Assembly: GCA_001029295.1 (NCBI GenBank)
Contig: LDXJ01000048.1
Span: 16,270-80,269, forward strand
Length of the DNA stretch: 64,000 nucleotides
Direction of reading: 5' to 3'
Origin: Peptococcaceae bacterium CEB3
GTDB taxonomy: Bacteria; Bacillota; Desulfitobacteriia; Desulfitobacteriales; Desulfitobacteriaceae
Part shown: piece after piece, positions 46,706-55,290 of the stretch
How positions within the stretch are numbered: position 1 is the stretch's first letter
Layout of the letters: each line of letters opens with the position of its first letter
Position numbers and translations under genes: made by a program
The notes under the pieces: generated by a model
Told to the model about the DNA's origin: nothing
Databases searched by the model: none
Seen by the model: the letters and a program-made list of their open reading frames with translations, nothing else

Positions 46706-48121
46706 ATGCAATATTTTGAGAGTGATTATATGGAAGGGGCGCACCCCCTTATTTTACAGCGTTTACTTGAGACCAATATGGAGAAAACGCCGGGGTATGG
46801 AACAGATAAGTATTCCCGGAGCGCCAGGGAAAAAATCCGCAGAGCATGTGGCTGTCCGGAGGCTGAAGTCTATTTTATGGTTGGCGGAACTCAGACAAAC
46901 GCCACCGTAATCAACTCTTTGCTTCACGCATATGAGGGGGTTCTTGCCGCGGATACGGGGCATATTAATGTGCACGAAGCCGGGACGATTGAGGCCGGGG
47001 GCCATAAAGTCTTAACACTTGGACAAACTTCCGGAAAGATAAGTGCGCAGACGGTGGCAAAATATATTGGCTTATTCAACAGCGATGTCAACAATGAACA
47101 CATGGTGAGGCCGGGTTTAGTATATATTTCGCATCCAACTGAATATGGAACCCTATATACAAAAGCAGAATTGGAACAACTCAGAGCCGTGTGCCAAGAA
47201 TATAAAATGCCCCTGTTCTTGGATGGTGCCCGTTTGGGATATGGATTGACGGCCGAGGGCACGGATGTGACATTGGAAGTAATAGCGGACAACTGTGACG
47301 TTTTCTATATTGGCGGGACCAAAGTAGGCGCGCTGTTTGGGGAAGCGGTTGTGATTACAAAACCAAATTTAATTCCTCATTTCTTTACGATGATTAAGCA
47401 ACATGGCGCACTTCTGGCAAAGGGCCGTTTGCTGGGGATACAGTTCGATACCCTCTTCACGGACGACTTGTATAAGCGGATTTCTAAACATGCTATCCAT
47501 ATGGCTGAGAAACTAAAGAAGGGCTTGGTTGAGAAAGGGTACCGCCTTTATTTTGAGTCCCCTACCAATCAGCAGTTTGTCGTCTTGGAAAATGAAGAAA
47601 TGGAGCGGTTATCCAAGAAAGTCTCTTTTGGCTTTTGGGAGAGTTTGGACTCCAATCATACGGTAGTTCGTTTTGCCACAAGCTGGGCGACACAGGAAAA
47701 TGATATTGAAGAATTGCTTAAGAACCTTCATCCAGCCGTGACGATGGGGCAGGAGATTACAATCATGAAGTCTGAAGAAGCTATTTCTATTGGGTCGGAA
47801 GAACAACTTGAACAGTTTATGGCGCAAGGGGAAACCGCAGTCCTTTATTTCAGTTCCGAAGGCTGCAATGTCTGCCAGGCCGTTTTTCCCAAGTTAACGA
47901 ACCTGATACATCCCCGATTGATTAGGACGGCAAAAATCAATATCGACGAGCACCCCGAAATTGCAGGGCAACTGCTAGTGTTCACGGTGCCTACGGTTCT
48001 TATAATGTATGAAGGTAAAGAAATCCTTAGAGAGAGCCGCTTTATCGACTTCCAAAGAGTCAAGAGGACCCTGAATTTCTTGGAGGAGGCGGACCGGGCC
48101 CATTCGAGCAATCGTCCTTGA
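46706..48121 (+). CDS. Threonine aldolase-like enzyme fused to thioredoxin
   Basis: 471 residues. Residues 1-345 are a PLP-dependent beta-eliminating lyase of the low-specificity threonine aldolase group: FLDGARLGYG with Asp173 and the PLP lysine Lys206 in YIGGTKVGAL. Residues ~354-471 are a thioredoxin fold with active site C387-N-V-C390 and the cis-Pro segment VFTVPTVLIMYEG. There is no stop between them; an internal ATG 47765 has AGGAG upstream and could give separate thioredoxin. ATG 46706 follows GGCGGGG. Aldolase cleaves threonine to glycine and acetaldehyde. Confidence 0.85.
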   Translation: MQYFESDYMEGAHPLILQRLLETNMEKTPGYGTDKYSRSAREKIRRACGCPEAEVYFMVGGTQTNATVINSLLHAYEGVLAADTGHINVHEAGTIEAGGHKVLTLGQTSGKISAQTVAKYIGLFNSDVNNEHMVRPGLVYISHPTEYGTLYTKAELEQLRAVCQEYKMPLFLDGARLGYGLTAEGTDVTLEVIADNCDVFYIGGTKVGALFGEAVVITKPNLIPHFFTMIKQHGALLAKGRLLGIQFDTLFTDDLYKRISKHAIHMAEKLKKGLVEKGYRLYFESPTNQQFVVLENEEMERLSKKVSFGFWESLDSNHTVVRFATSWATQENDIEELLKNLHPAVTMGQEITIMKSEEAISIGSEEQLEQFMAQGETAVLYFSSEGCNVCQAVFPKLTNLIHPRLIRTAKINIDEHPEIAGQLLVFTVPTVLIMYEGKEILRESRFIDFQRVKRTLNFLEEADRAHSSNRP

Positions 48122-48125
48122 TTAA

Positions 48126-49040
48126 CTAAGCTCCTTTGCCGTTGTGCCGAGACTGCGTTCTGCGATAGACAGCCCGGGGGACCGTTTGGGGCGTAGATGT
48201 TGCCGGAACCGGGACGGAAGACGTCAAGTGGCATGTGGCGGGAGAGCCGCCCGCCAGCGCTTGACTCAGGTCCGCTATGCCTAGATTTTCCTTACGGATG
48301 ATGTTCAGAAGTTGTGACATTTCCCGGTCCAGACCGGGCACCCAATGCAAAAGAATGATGTCTCCGGGTTGAAGCCTTTGCTGGTGGACAGTCGTCAGTT
48401 TAGACTGTTCCATTTCGGCGTCCCACATGACGATATATTTTATCCCGGCGTCCCGGGCCGCCTGTTCGACCTTAGAATTGAAATCCCCGTAGGGCGGCCG
48501 GAGCTCGTCCGGCACAGGGCCGAACTGGCGAAAATACTCAAGGGGCTGGGCGATCTGGCTCTTTTCCTCGGCTGGGGACAAGTGCGACAGGAAAGGATGA
48601 CTAAAAGTATGGTCTTGGATGTGTCCGCCGGCACTAACGAATTCGTGCCAAAACGCTGCATGTTCCTGGGCGGCCTGTTCTATCAAAAAGGTGGTGACGG
48701 GTATGTGATATTCTCGCATTAACCTCAATACCCCTTCATTGGGGAACCAACCGTCGTCTATCGTAAGGTAAACGACTCGCTCTTTACTAGGAAGACTGTA
48801 GATGACCCGCACGGGCCCGCCAGAGGTTACGGCCGAACCCAGCTGGGTCAACGATTCAGACCGCTGCCCGGGCAAAGGCCCTTGAGTCGCGGGATGGGGT
48901 GGCAACGGTTCAATCGCCGTGCGCTGTGGGTAAAGCAGAATCGGCAGCGCAATTGCGATACAGAGAGTAAGTAAGCCAACGAGGACCTGCCTCACGTGAG
49001 GATTTCCGTAAATGTGTTTTCGCTGCCGATCATCCAGCAT
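48126..49040 (-). CDS. Polysaccharide deacetylase (CE4)
   Basis: 304 residues: one N-terminal membrane helix (VLVGLLTLCIAIALPILLY), a Pro-rich linker, and a NodB domain with TIDDGW (catalytic Asp and metal Asp), DHTFSHPFLS (metal histidines), RPPYGDFN and IILLHW. Likely acts on peptidoglycan or a surface polymer outside the cell. ATG 49040 follows GGAGGGA. It is convergent with the aldolase-thioredoxin gene, four bases apart. Confidence 0.9.
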   Translation of the reverse strand: MLDDRQRKHIYGNPHVRQVLVGLLTLCIAIALPILLYPQRTAIEPLPPHPATQGPLPGQRSESLTQLGSAVTSGGPVRVIYSLPSKERVVYLTIDDGWFPNEGVLRLMREYHIPVTTFLIEQAAQEHAAFWHEFVSAGGHIQDHTFSHPFLSHLSPAEEKSQIAQPLEYFRQFGPVPDELRPPYGDFNSKVEQAARDAGIKYIVMWDAEMEQSKLTTVHQQRLQPGDIILLHWVPGLDREMSQLLNIIRKENLGIADLSQALAGGSPATCHLTSSVPVPATSTPQTVPRAVYRRTQSRHNGKGA

Positions 49041-49292
49041 AACTTATCCCTCCATCGACCCAATAGGCGAACACGACTCAAAGTAACTGTTAGTCAACGG
49101 GAATTAACCAGACTTATCGTAAGCCAATCGAGCTCCGGCGTCAACAGTATTCGTTCCTAAGTTTGTGCAAGTTACCGCAAACATGTTTCCGCCCACTCTG
49201 CCGGTTGTGCGAGCCATTTCCACGTTGGTACAAGTCACAGTTCCCCTTATTGGTGTCGCGCCTGGGCGCGAAAAGCCTCGTCTCGCCGCCAG

Positions 49293-49622
49293 TCATAACT
49301 CATCGTACTTCTTACGCGAGCCGTAGGCTTTGCGCACGGGGTATTTGAGTCCGTTTTGAACGAGTTTGTTTTCGATAGCGGCTTTAGCGTCTATCCCCAG
49401 GCGGTCTGAGAGTAAGAACAGATAGATGAACACGTCCGCAATCTCGTCTTTGATGTTGTCGAACCTCTCTGTCACAGCCTCTTCACTTGTTCGCCATTGA
49501 AAGTTTTCCAGCAACTCGTTAGCCTCAAGGGCTACGGAAATCGCCAGATCTTTTGGCTTGTGATATTGTGACCAATCTCTGGCATCCCTGAATGCCAGAA
49601 TTTTTTCGATCAGATCGTCCAA
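49293..49622 (-). CDS. MazG-like nucleotide pyrophosphohydrolase
   Basis: 109 residues of the MazG/iMazG superfamily: VALEANELLENFQW and the metal-binding EIADVFIYLFLL, preceded by a W-S-x-Y-H segment. It hydrolyses (d)NTPs, probably for nucleotide-pool cleaning. ATG 49622 with AAGGAGGAAT upstream. Single-gene unit. Confidence 0.88.
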   Translation of the reverse strand: MDDLIEKILAFRDARDWSQYHKPKDLAISVALEANELLENFQWRTSEEAVTERFDNIKDEIADVFIYLFLLSDRLGIDAKAAIENKLVQNGLKYPVRKAYGSRKKYDEL

Positions 49623-49725
49623 GGGTATTCCTCCTTTATATCATCAGGTCAGGCGTGCGCATCCCCTTGTAGAATATAGCACTTATCAGCACATATAGAA
49701 AGGGACGTGCGTTCAGTCGAGGAAA

Positions 49726-49759
49726 CCATAGAAGCGGCCCTTCCGGGTCGCTTCTATGG
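49726..49759. terminator. Long hairpin between MazG-like and CoA-reductase genes
   Basis: CCATAGAAGCGGCCC (49726-49740) and GGGTCGCTTCTATGG (49745-49759) pair over 15 bp with one G-U and a TTCC loop. A second, GGGCCGCT/AGCGGCCC, lies at about 49780-49818. They lie after the 3' end of the minus-strand CoA-reductase gene (49845) and may end its transcript. Confidence 0.65.
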
Positions 49760-49844
49760 AAAATGTTTGAACCGGTGGGGCCGCTTAGGCAACTCAATTC
49801 ACCCTAGCGGCCCAGTTAATGGAGCGAAACCAGACCTGTCTCTG

Positions 49845-51530
49845 TCAGCGGGCCGTGCAGGCCAATCGCAAAGCGTTTTCCCGGGCGACCGGCGCATAGG
49901 TAAGCCAACCGCCGCTCAGGCTGCGCACCTTGCTAAAACCGTGCTGGGTTAGCATCCGGTAGGCCACATAACCCCGCAGTCCCACCTTGCAATAGATGAC
50001 GATTTCTTTGTCTTTGGGGACCTCCGACAAACGCCCGCGCAGTTCGTCTACGGGGATATTTACGGCCCCTTGAATGTGGCCTTCGGCATATTCTTCCGGG
50101 GTGCAGACGTCGAGGATCCAGGCGGAGGTTTTGTCTAGCCGGTCTATCTCCGGCCAGTGGATTACTTTCAGGTTTCCTTGAACGATGTTTTCGGCCACGT
50201 AGCCCGCAAGATTGACCGGATCTTTGGCAGAAGAGAACGGAGGGGCATAGGCGTATTCTTGAGTGGCAAGATCGGATACCGTGTCCCCGTGCCGGATTGC
50301 AGCCGCCAAATCGTCGATTCTTTTGTCAACCCCGGTCTGTCCGACGACCTGCCCCCCATAGAGCTTGCCGGTCTTGGGATGAAAGAGCAGCTTGATATGA
50401 AGGGGTTGTGCCCCAGGATAATACGTGGCCGACGAGGCGGGGTGAGTATACGAAACTTGATAAGGCAGCCCTGATTGGGTCAAGGTCTTTTCATTGGCTC
50501 CGGTCGTGGCGGCCGCCAAATCAAAAATCTGTACAATGGCCGTCCCTTGGGTACCTTTATAACTACGGATCTGGCCGTAAAGAATATCCGCGAGCATGCG
50601 CCCTTGTTTGTTGGCCGGCCCGGCCAGAGGAATCAGGGTAGGCTGCCCGGTGACAAAATCTTGGACCTCGATTACGTCTCCAATAGCGTAAATGTGGGGA
50701 GCGGATGTTTGAAATCTCTCGTTGACGCGGATTCCACCCAAACGGCCGATCTCGAGCCCCGCCGCCTGGGCCAGGCTCGCCTCAGGTTTAACACCCAAAG
50801 CGAGGACGAGAAAATCAGTCTGGATTTTCCGACCGCTCAGCAGGACGGCTTCCCCCCGGCCTCCTTTGTAGGCGCAGCTTTTCAATCCGTCCCCTAAGAT
50901 GAGTTCCATGCCCTTCTCACGGATATGCTCGTGTACGACGGAGGCCATTTCGAAATCCAGGGGAGGAAGCACCTGGAGCTGTTTTTCAACCAGAGTCACC
51001 CGGAGGCCAAGGCGGAACAGATTCTCCGCCATTTCCAGGCCGACGAAGCCGCCTCCCACGACTACCGCCTGCTTGGGCTTTTTTGTGCCAATGTAATGGT
51101 GAATATTGTCGATGTCTTCCATATTACGCACGCAAAAAGAGGGCAGTTCCGAAAGCCCCGGGATGGGCGGGCGGAGCGGAGCGGCCCCCGGCGAAAGGAT
51201 CAGCTCGTCATAGGTTTCCCGGTAAACTCTGCCGTCGGGGCCTTTGACCTCCACCCACTGTTCCCGCGGCTCAATTTTCCGCACTTCACTGTGAATGCGC
51301 ACATCAAGGTTGAAGCGTGCTTTCATCTGGTCGGGAGTTTGTACCAGAAGAGAATCTCTTTCCGGAATCACTTGGCCGACATAATAAGGAAGCCCACAGT
51401 TGGCAAAAGAGATGTACCCACCCCGCTCCAGCATGATAATCTCCATTGTTTCATCCAGCCTGCGTAAACGCGCGGCCGCGCTTGCCCCGCCGGCCACGCC
51501 CCCGATGATGATAATTTTACGTCCTGTCAT
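49845..51530 (-). CDS. CoA-disulfide reductase with rhodanese domain
   Basis: 561 residues. FAD/NADH disulfide reductase core (IIIIGGVAGGASAAARLRR, SFANCGLPYY with Cys45, VVVGGGFVGLEMAENL, YAIGDV) followed by a C-terminal rhodanese domain with Cys514 in IYCKVGLRGY. This is the CoADR-Rhd architecture, which reduces CoA persulfide or polysulfide as well as CoA disulfide. ATG 51530 follows GGGAGGAAGGG. A promoter and a palindromic operator lie just upstream. It may serve redox defence or sulfur metabolism along with the PhsA-like operon. Confidence 0.93.
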   Translation of the reverse strand: MTGRKIIIIGGVAGGASAAARLRRLDETMEIIMLERGGYISFANCGLPYYVGQVIPERDSLLVQTPDQMKARFNLDVRIHSEVRKIEPREQWVEVKGPDGRVYRETYDELILSPGAAPLRPPIPGLSELPSFCVRNMEDIDNIHHYIGTKKPKQAVVVGGGFVGLEMAENLFRLGLRVTLVEKQLQVLPPLDFEMASVVHEHIREKGMELILGDGLKSCAYKGGRGEAVLLSGRKIQTDFLVLALGVKPEASLAQAAGLEIGRLGGIRVNERFQTSAPHIYAIGDVIEVQDFVTGQPTLIPLAGPANKQGRMLADILYGQIRSYKGTQGTAIVQIFDLAAATTGANEKTLTQSGLPYQVSYTHPASSATYYPGAQPLHIKLLFHPKTGKLYGGQVVGQTGVDKRIDDLAAAIRHGDTVSDLATQEYAYAPPFSSAKDPVNLAGYVAENIVQGNLKVIHWPEIDRLDKTSAWILDVCTPEEYAEGHIQGAVNIPVDELRGRLSEVPKDKEIVIYCKVGLRGYVAYRMLTQHGFSKVRSLSGGWLTYAPVARENALRLACTAR

Positions 51531-51553
51531 GGTTACCCTTCCTCCCTGAATAT

Positions 51554-51567
51554 GTGGCATATGCCAC
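51554..51567. promoter_or_regulatory. Perfect palindrome upstream of the CoA-reductase gene
   Basis: GTGGCATATGCCAC, a 14-bp perfect palindrome, between the promoter at 51573-51600 and the start codon at 51530, near the probable transcription start. A good candidate repressor site. The repressor is unknown. Confidence 0.55.
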
Positions 51568-51572
51568 TTACT

Positions 51573-51600
51573 ATTCTAGTGAGTTTTGGTCATATGTCAA
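51573..51600 (-). promoter_or_regulatory. Sigma-A promoter of the CoA-reductase gene
   Basis: On the minus strand TTGACA (51600-51595), 16-bp spacer, TAGAAT (51578-51573). Confidence 0.7.
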
Positions 51601-51732
51601 CGATGTTTTGAGCGGCTGGTTGGGGGGCGAAATAATCTTTCGCAAGTACGAATAAATCGCCGGAAAATGTCCTATGATATAAAGGCGAGTTTTAATCCTT
51701 TGAGCATCGACATAACTACGCTTGGGTGAGGT

Positions 51733-53019
51733 GTGAACGAACTGAACAAATATTACAGAGTTTTGCAAAGACTTCTTCCTGCCGCAGTCATCGTTCTTCT
51801 GGTCGTGATCGGTTTGAAATATCCGCAGGAATTGGTCAAGAGTTGTAAAACCGGTATCAAACAAGTGCAAGCCGGTGTGGGGCAGGCGATTACGCGTACG
51901 GTGAGCGGGCAGACAGGGCCGGTCAATGTGCTTTTGATCGGAAATAATGCCAGGGATGCGACGAATCCTTTGTCACTGGGCAGTGCCGGCGGCCAGGCGG
52001 ATATCTTGATTGTGGCTCACATCGATCCGGATTCCCATGTCGTTAGCTTGATTTCTATTCCTCGCGATACGCTGGTCGCTATGCCCAATTGGCAAGAGCC
52101 CATTCCGAAAATTAAATCCTCCTTTGAATTGGGTCTGCGACAGGGCCCGGAGCAGGGGCCTGCTGAGGCCATGAAAAGGGTTTCGGAACTCACGGGTTTG
52201 AAGATTAAGGATTATATTGCCACAGACTTTAAGGGTTTTGAAGACGCCATCAACGCGGTTGGCGGGATAAAAGTGAATATTCCCCAGCGGCTTTATGATC
52301 CCGAGCACAGTCAGGCCGATTTTCACCCCGGTTTACAGACCTTGAACGGCCAGGAGGCTCTGGCTTTTATTCGTGTCCGTCAAAACGCGGCCGGAAACAA
52401 TTACCGGACGGATGATTTTCAACGGCAGGAGGCGGAATTGCAGGTACTCAACCTGCTCAAAGAGAAGCTGCTGACGGCGGGGGTCAGTCTTGCGGAAATA
52501 CGGAAACTACACGAAGCGTGGCAGCAGGATGTGGTGACGAACATTCCTACGTCTATGCTGCTCGGTCTGGGGCTGGAAGTATCCGGTTCGAAGATTGAGC
52601 AGGTACGGCTCGGTTCGGTGAAAGACTCGATGGATATCGCCGGCGTAGCGCTGGACGGTGTGAACCGGGAAGGGTACCTGTCCGGTGCCTATTATGATGT
52701 ACTGGACCCAAGGGAGATTGGCAAGAGATTAGAAAAATACGGTTCGACAGGGGCTTCGACCGGACTGCCGCCCCTGCCGCGTCCCCAGACAGTGAGGGTG
52801 GATGTTTACGGGGCCCAACCCGCGGCAGAACAATTACGCGGGGCGGGGTTTGACACGCGTTGGCAGGGCGGCGCGGCCGGGGTTAACCGGGTGGAAGTCG
52901 CTTTTCCGCCGGGGCAGCTCATGTCCGCCCTGGCGGTGGCGAGAAGCTTGGGAACGGGAAATGAGCTGGTTTTGCCGTCTCAGACAGTCAGCACGGTTAC
53001 GGTCTATTACCCGTCTTAG
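51733..53019 (+). CDS. LytR-CpsA-Psr family cell-wall protein
   Basis: 428 residues. N-terminal membrane helix (LLPAAVIVLLVVIGL), an LCP domain (VNVLLIGNN, SIPRDT, FHPGLQTLNGQEALAFIRVR, DDFQRQ), and a C-terminal LytR_C domain (VRVDVYGAQPAAEQL). LCP proteins attach teichoic acids or other glycopolymers to peptidoglycan outside the membrane. GTG 51733 follows GGGTGAG. Confidence 0.92.
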   Translation: MNELNKYYRVLQRLLPAAVIVLLVVIGLKYPQELVKSCKTGIKQVQAGVGQAITRTVSGQTGPVNVLLIGNNARDATNPLSLGSAGGQADILIVAHIDPDSHVVSLISIPRDTLVAMPNWQEPIPKIKSSFELGLRQGPEQGPAEAMKRVSELTGLKIKDYIATDFKGFEDAINAVGGIKVNIPQRLYDPEHSQADFHPGLQTLNGQEALAFIRVRQNAAGNNYRTDDFQRQEAELQVLNLLKEKLLTAGVSLAEIRKLHEAWQQDVVTNIPTSMLLGLGLEVSGSKIEQVRLGSVKDSMDIAGVALDGVNREGYLSGAYYDVLDPREIGKRLEKYGSTGASTGLPPLPRPQTVRVDVYGAQPAAEQLRGAGFDTRWQGGAAGVNRVEVAFPPGQLMSALAVARSLGTGNELVLPSQTVSTVTVYYPS

Positions 53020-53275
53020 GCCAAAAGACGACCACAAAAAAGGTGAGCGCGGAAGACGCGACCATGGAAGGAGTGGCCGCGGACGACGACAATTTGAGTC
53101 ATGCTGCTTTATGCCATGCGTGGCGAAACTAACTCTGCTTATGCTTCACTGCCAAGCGGGGTTTTTTTGGCGCTGAAATAATAATCGGCTATTCTGCGCA
53201 CAATGATCGAGGAAGATTGCGCGCCGACAGTTTGTGCGGGCGCGGTTCATACAGTGGCGCGAAGGGGGCATTTCG

Positions 53276-54835
53276 GTGTATGGGACCTTTTGGTCTTTAG
53301 TGCCGTTCCTGGTTGTAATTCCGTTGGCTCTGCTCACCCGCCAGGTCTTGCCGGGGTTGCTTGCGGGTTTGCTGGTTGGGGGGTATATGCTGAACCCCAC
53401 ACTGTTGGGCGGCATTGATACATCTTTGCAATATATCATGAAGGAGCTTGTGCTGCCGGACAACGCCAGGCTTATTTTGTTCATGTACGGTTTTGGCGCT
53501 TTTGTCGGTCTGGTGCGCATTACGGGAGGAGTCAGCGGTTTTGCCGAGTTCCTGGAAACTCGAATTCGGACGGCCCGGGGAGCTTTTGTTATCACTTGGC
53601 TATCTTCCTTGGTGACTTTTATGGCCCCGGATTTCCGGATCATCACGGTGGGCCCGGTCATGAAACAGATCTTTTCCCGATTGAATGTGTCGGCCGAGAA
53701 AGTGGCTTTCGTGGTCGATGCTACTTCGACTCCCCTCTGTGCGATTATGCCATTGGGTACGGTTTTTATTGGGTATATCCTTGGCCTTCTGGGTGCGGTG
53801 AGCCGCCACCAAGGAATCGCCGCGTCTCCCTATCAAATGTTTTTGCTGAGTCTCCCTTTTAACTTTTTTTCTCTGGGAATGCTGGCTTTCGCCTTGTTTT
53901 ATTCCTTTGGCAGGTCCGCCAAGGCTCATGAGGGAGAGCGGCAGACGTCCAGTGCTTACCTCAGGGCTCTGGGCGCGACCAAACTGGTTCATGCGGAGAC
54001 CTCGCAGGAACTGGCCCTCCCTTTAGGAGGGAGAAAAGGGGGACGGGCTGAGGGGAAGGGGAGGCCGGGGAAAAGTGAGCGGGGAGACAAGCGGGCAGCT
54101 GGGAAGCAGACAGAGGCCTATCCTGATCCGGTAGAGCTGGTGGCCCAGAAGGTTCCACCCAACGCGCTTAACCTGTTGGTACCGCTTGCCCTGTTGCTGG
54201 GTTTTACCATCTTCTTCACCTGGTGGGACGGACACCTGCGCGCCCCTGGCGTACTGGCGGCCTTCATCCGGGCTGATGCCGCAAAGGCTATGTTGGAAGC
54301 GCTTTTGACCACTTTGATATTCTCCTTTGTTTGGTACGCTCTGCAGAAGCAGAGTATTAACCGGATCCTCTTTGGTTTTCTTCAAGGGGGAAATGAGATG
54401 ATGGCCGTGAACCTTCTGCTGGTATTGGTTTGGGCAGTGTCAGCCGTTTCCACCCACCTGGGCTTTGCCAGCTATACAGAGCAGACGGTGGGGCATTGGG
54501 TACCGGCGGCCTTTGTAACTCCGGCCTTTTTTGTCATCGGCTGCCTGCTCTCTTACGTGATCGGTTCGAGCTTCGGCACCTGGGGCATTTTGCTGCCATT
54601 AGGATTTTCCCTCGCCGCGGCTGCCCATGTTTCCCTGCCTTTAATGGCGGGGGCGGTGTTCGCGAGCGGCACCTTTGGCGGATTTGCTTCGCCCTTGAGC
54701 GACAACACGGTGGCCATGGCCACGGTGATGAAGATTCCCGTCATCGATTATGCCAACAAGAAACTGCGCTACGGTTTGATGGTCGCCGCCGCCTGCGCGC
54801 TGTTGTACGGCTTAGCGGGGTGGCTTATGCGGTGA
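53276..54835 (+). CDS. NhaC-type Na+/H+ antiporter
   Basis: 519 residues, about twelve membrane helices, matching the NhaC family (WSLVPFLVVIPLALLTRQ, LCAIMPLGTVFIGYILG, TWGILLPLGFSLA, FGGFASPLSDNTVAMA). Between the two halves sits a charged, Gly/Lys/Arg-rich cytoplasmic linker of ~40 residues (from GGRKGGRAEGKG) coded by a repetitive purine-rich stretch. GTG 53276 has AAGGGGG upstream and gives MYGTFW; the frame also opens at 53234. Confidence 0.88.
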   Translation: MYGTFWSLVPFLVVIPLALLTRQVLPGLLAGLLVGGYMLNPTLLGGIDTSLQYIMKELVLPDNARLILFMYGFGAFVGLVRITGGVSGFAEFLETRIRTARGAFVITWLSSLVTFMAPDFRIITVGPVMKQIFSRLNVSAEKVAFVVDATSTPLCAIMPLGTVFIGYILGLLGAVSRHQGIAASPYQMFLLSLPFNFFSLGMLAFALFYSFGRSAKAHEGERQTSSAYLRALGATKLVHAETSQELALPLGGRKGGRAEGKGRPGKSERGDKRAAGKQTEAYPDPVELVAQKVPPNALNLLVPLALLLGFTIFFTWWDGHLRAPGVLAAFIRADAAKAMLEALLTTLIFSFVWYALQKQSINRILFGFLQGGNEMMAVNLLLVLVWAVSAVSTHLGFASYTEQTVGHWVPAAFVTPAFFVIGCLLSYVIGSSFGTWGILLPLGFSLAAAAHVSLPLMAGAVFASGTFGGFASPLSDNTVAMATVMKIPVIDYANKKLRYGLMVAAACALLYGLAGWLMR

Positions 54836-55290
54836 GTTTCTATATCAGCCAAGCGGCGTTCCGACGGGATGGGCTGGCGATGCTGAAAAAAAGTTAGTTA
54901 AACTGTTGACTTGCCGGCCCGGAAAGGAGATAATATTAACATAAAAAATAAATGAAACGCCGTTTTAGGGAATGAAACAAACCGGAAACCCAAAATAGGT
55001 CCTAAGCCAAAATAGGCCCTAACCCTGAAATGGGTACGCCGACAACGCCCCAGAGTAATTAGGCAGAGTTAAGCTCCTACCAGCAGAGCGGGGCAAAGTC
55101 ACGCCGGACGCTGCCGGCGAAACGAAATGATTCTGCCCGCTTTACATGAACGCCGGGGCTAAGGGCAAACTAGGAAAGAAAACCCAAGTGTGCACCGGCG
55201 AAAGGGCAAGTGGCGCCCCCTGTCAGGCGGGGAGGTAGGGAGAAATTCAGCTTAAGCCCGCGTCAATTCTATGAGGGGAAGGGGATAAAG
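54836..55290 (+). other. Promoter and long 5' leader of the malyl-CoA-type operon
   Basis: TTGACT (54906-54911), 17-bp spacer, GATAAT (54929-54934) gives a good promoter and an untranslated leader of about 350 bases before ATG 55291. The leader has a short repeat (CCAAAATAGG-CCTAA twice near 54988-55020) and stems such as CGCCGG/CCGGCG near 55102-55122. Near 55194-55240 the string CACCGGCGAAAGGGCAAG and GTCAGGC resembles part of a glycine-riboswitch core but is not a secure match. No open reading frame with support. Confidence 0.5.

Noticed and set aside
42997..49300. Integrative element with attachment sites
   Set aside because: No integrase and no second copy of the tRNA 3' end was found by reading to 49.8 kb; kept only as a compositional region.
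54023..54385. Minus-strand frame within the NhaC gene
   Set aside because: Antisense to membrane helices of the antiporter; lysine/glutamine-rich only because of the repetitive linker DNA.
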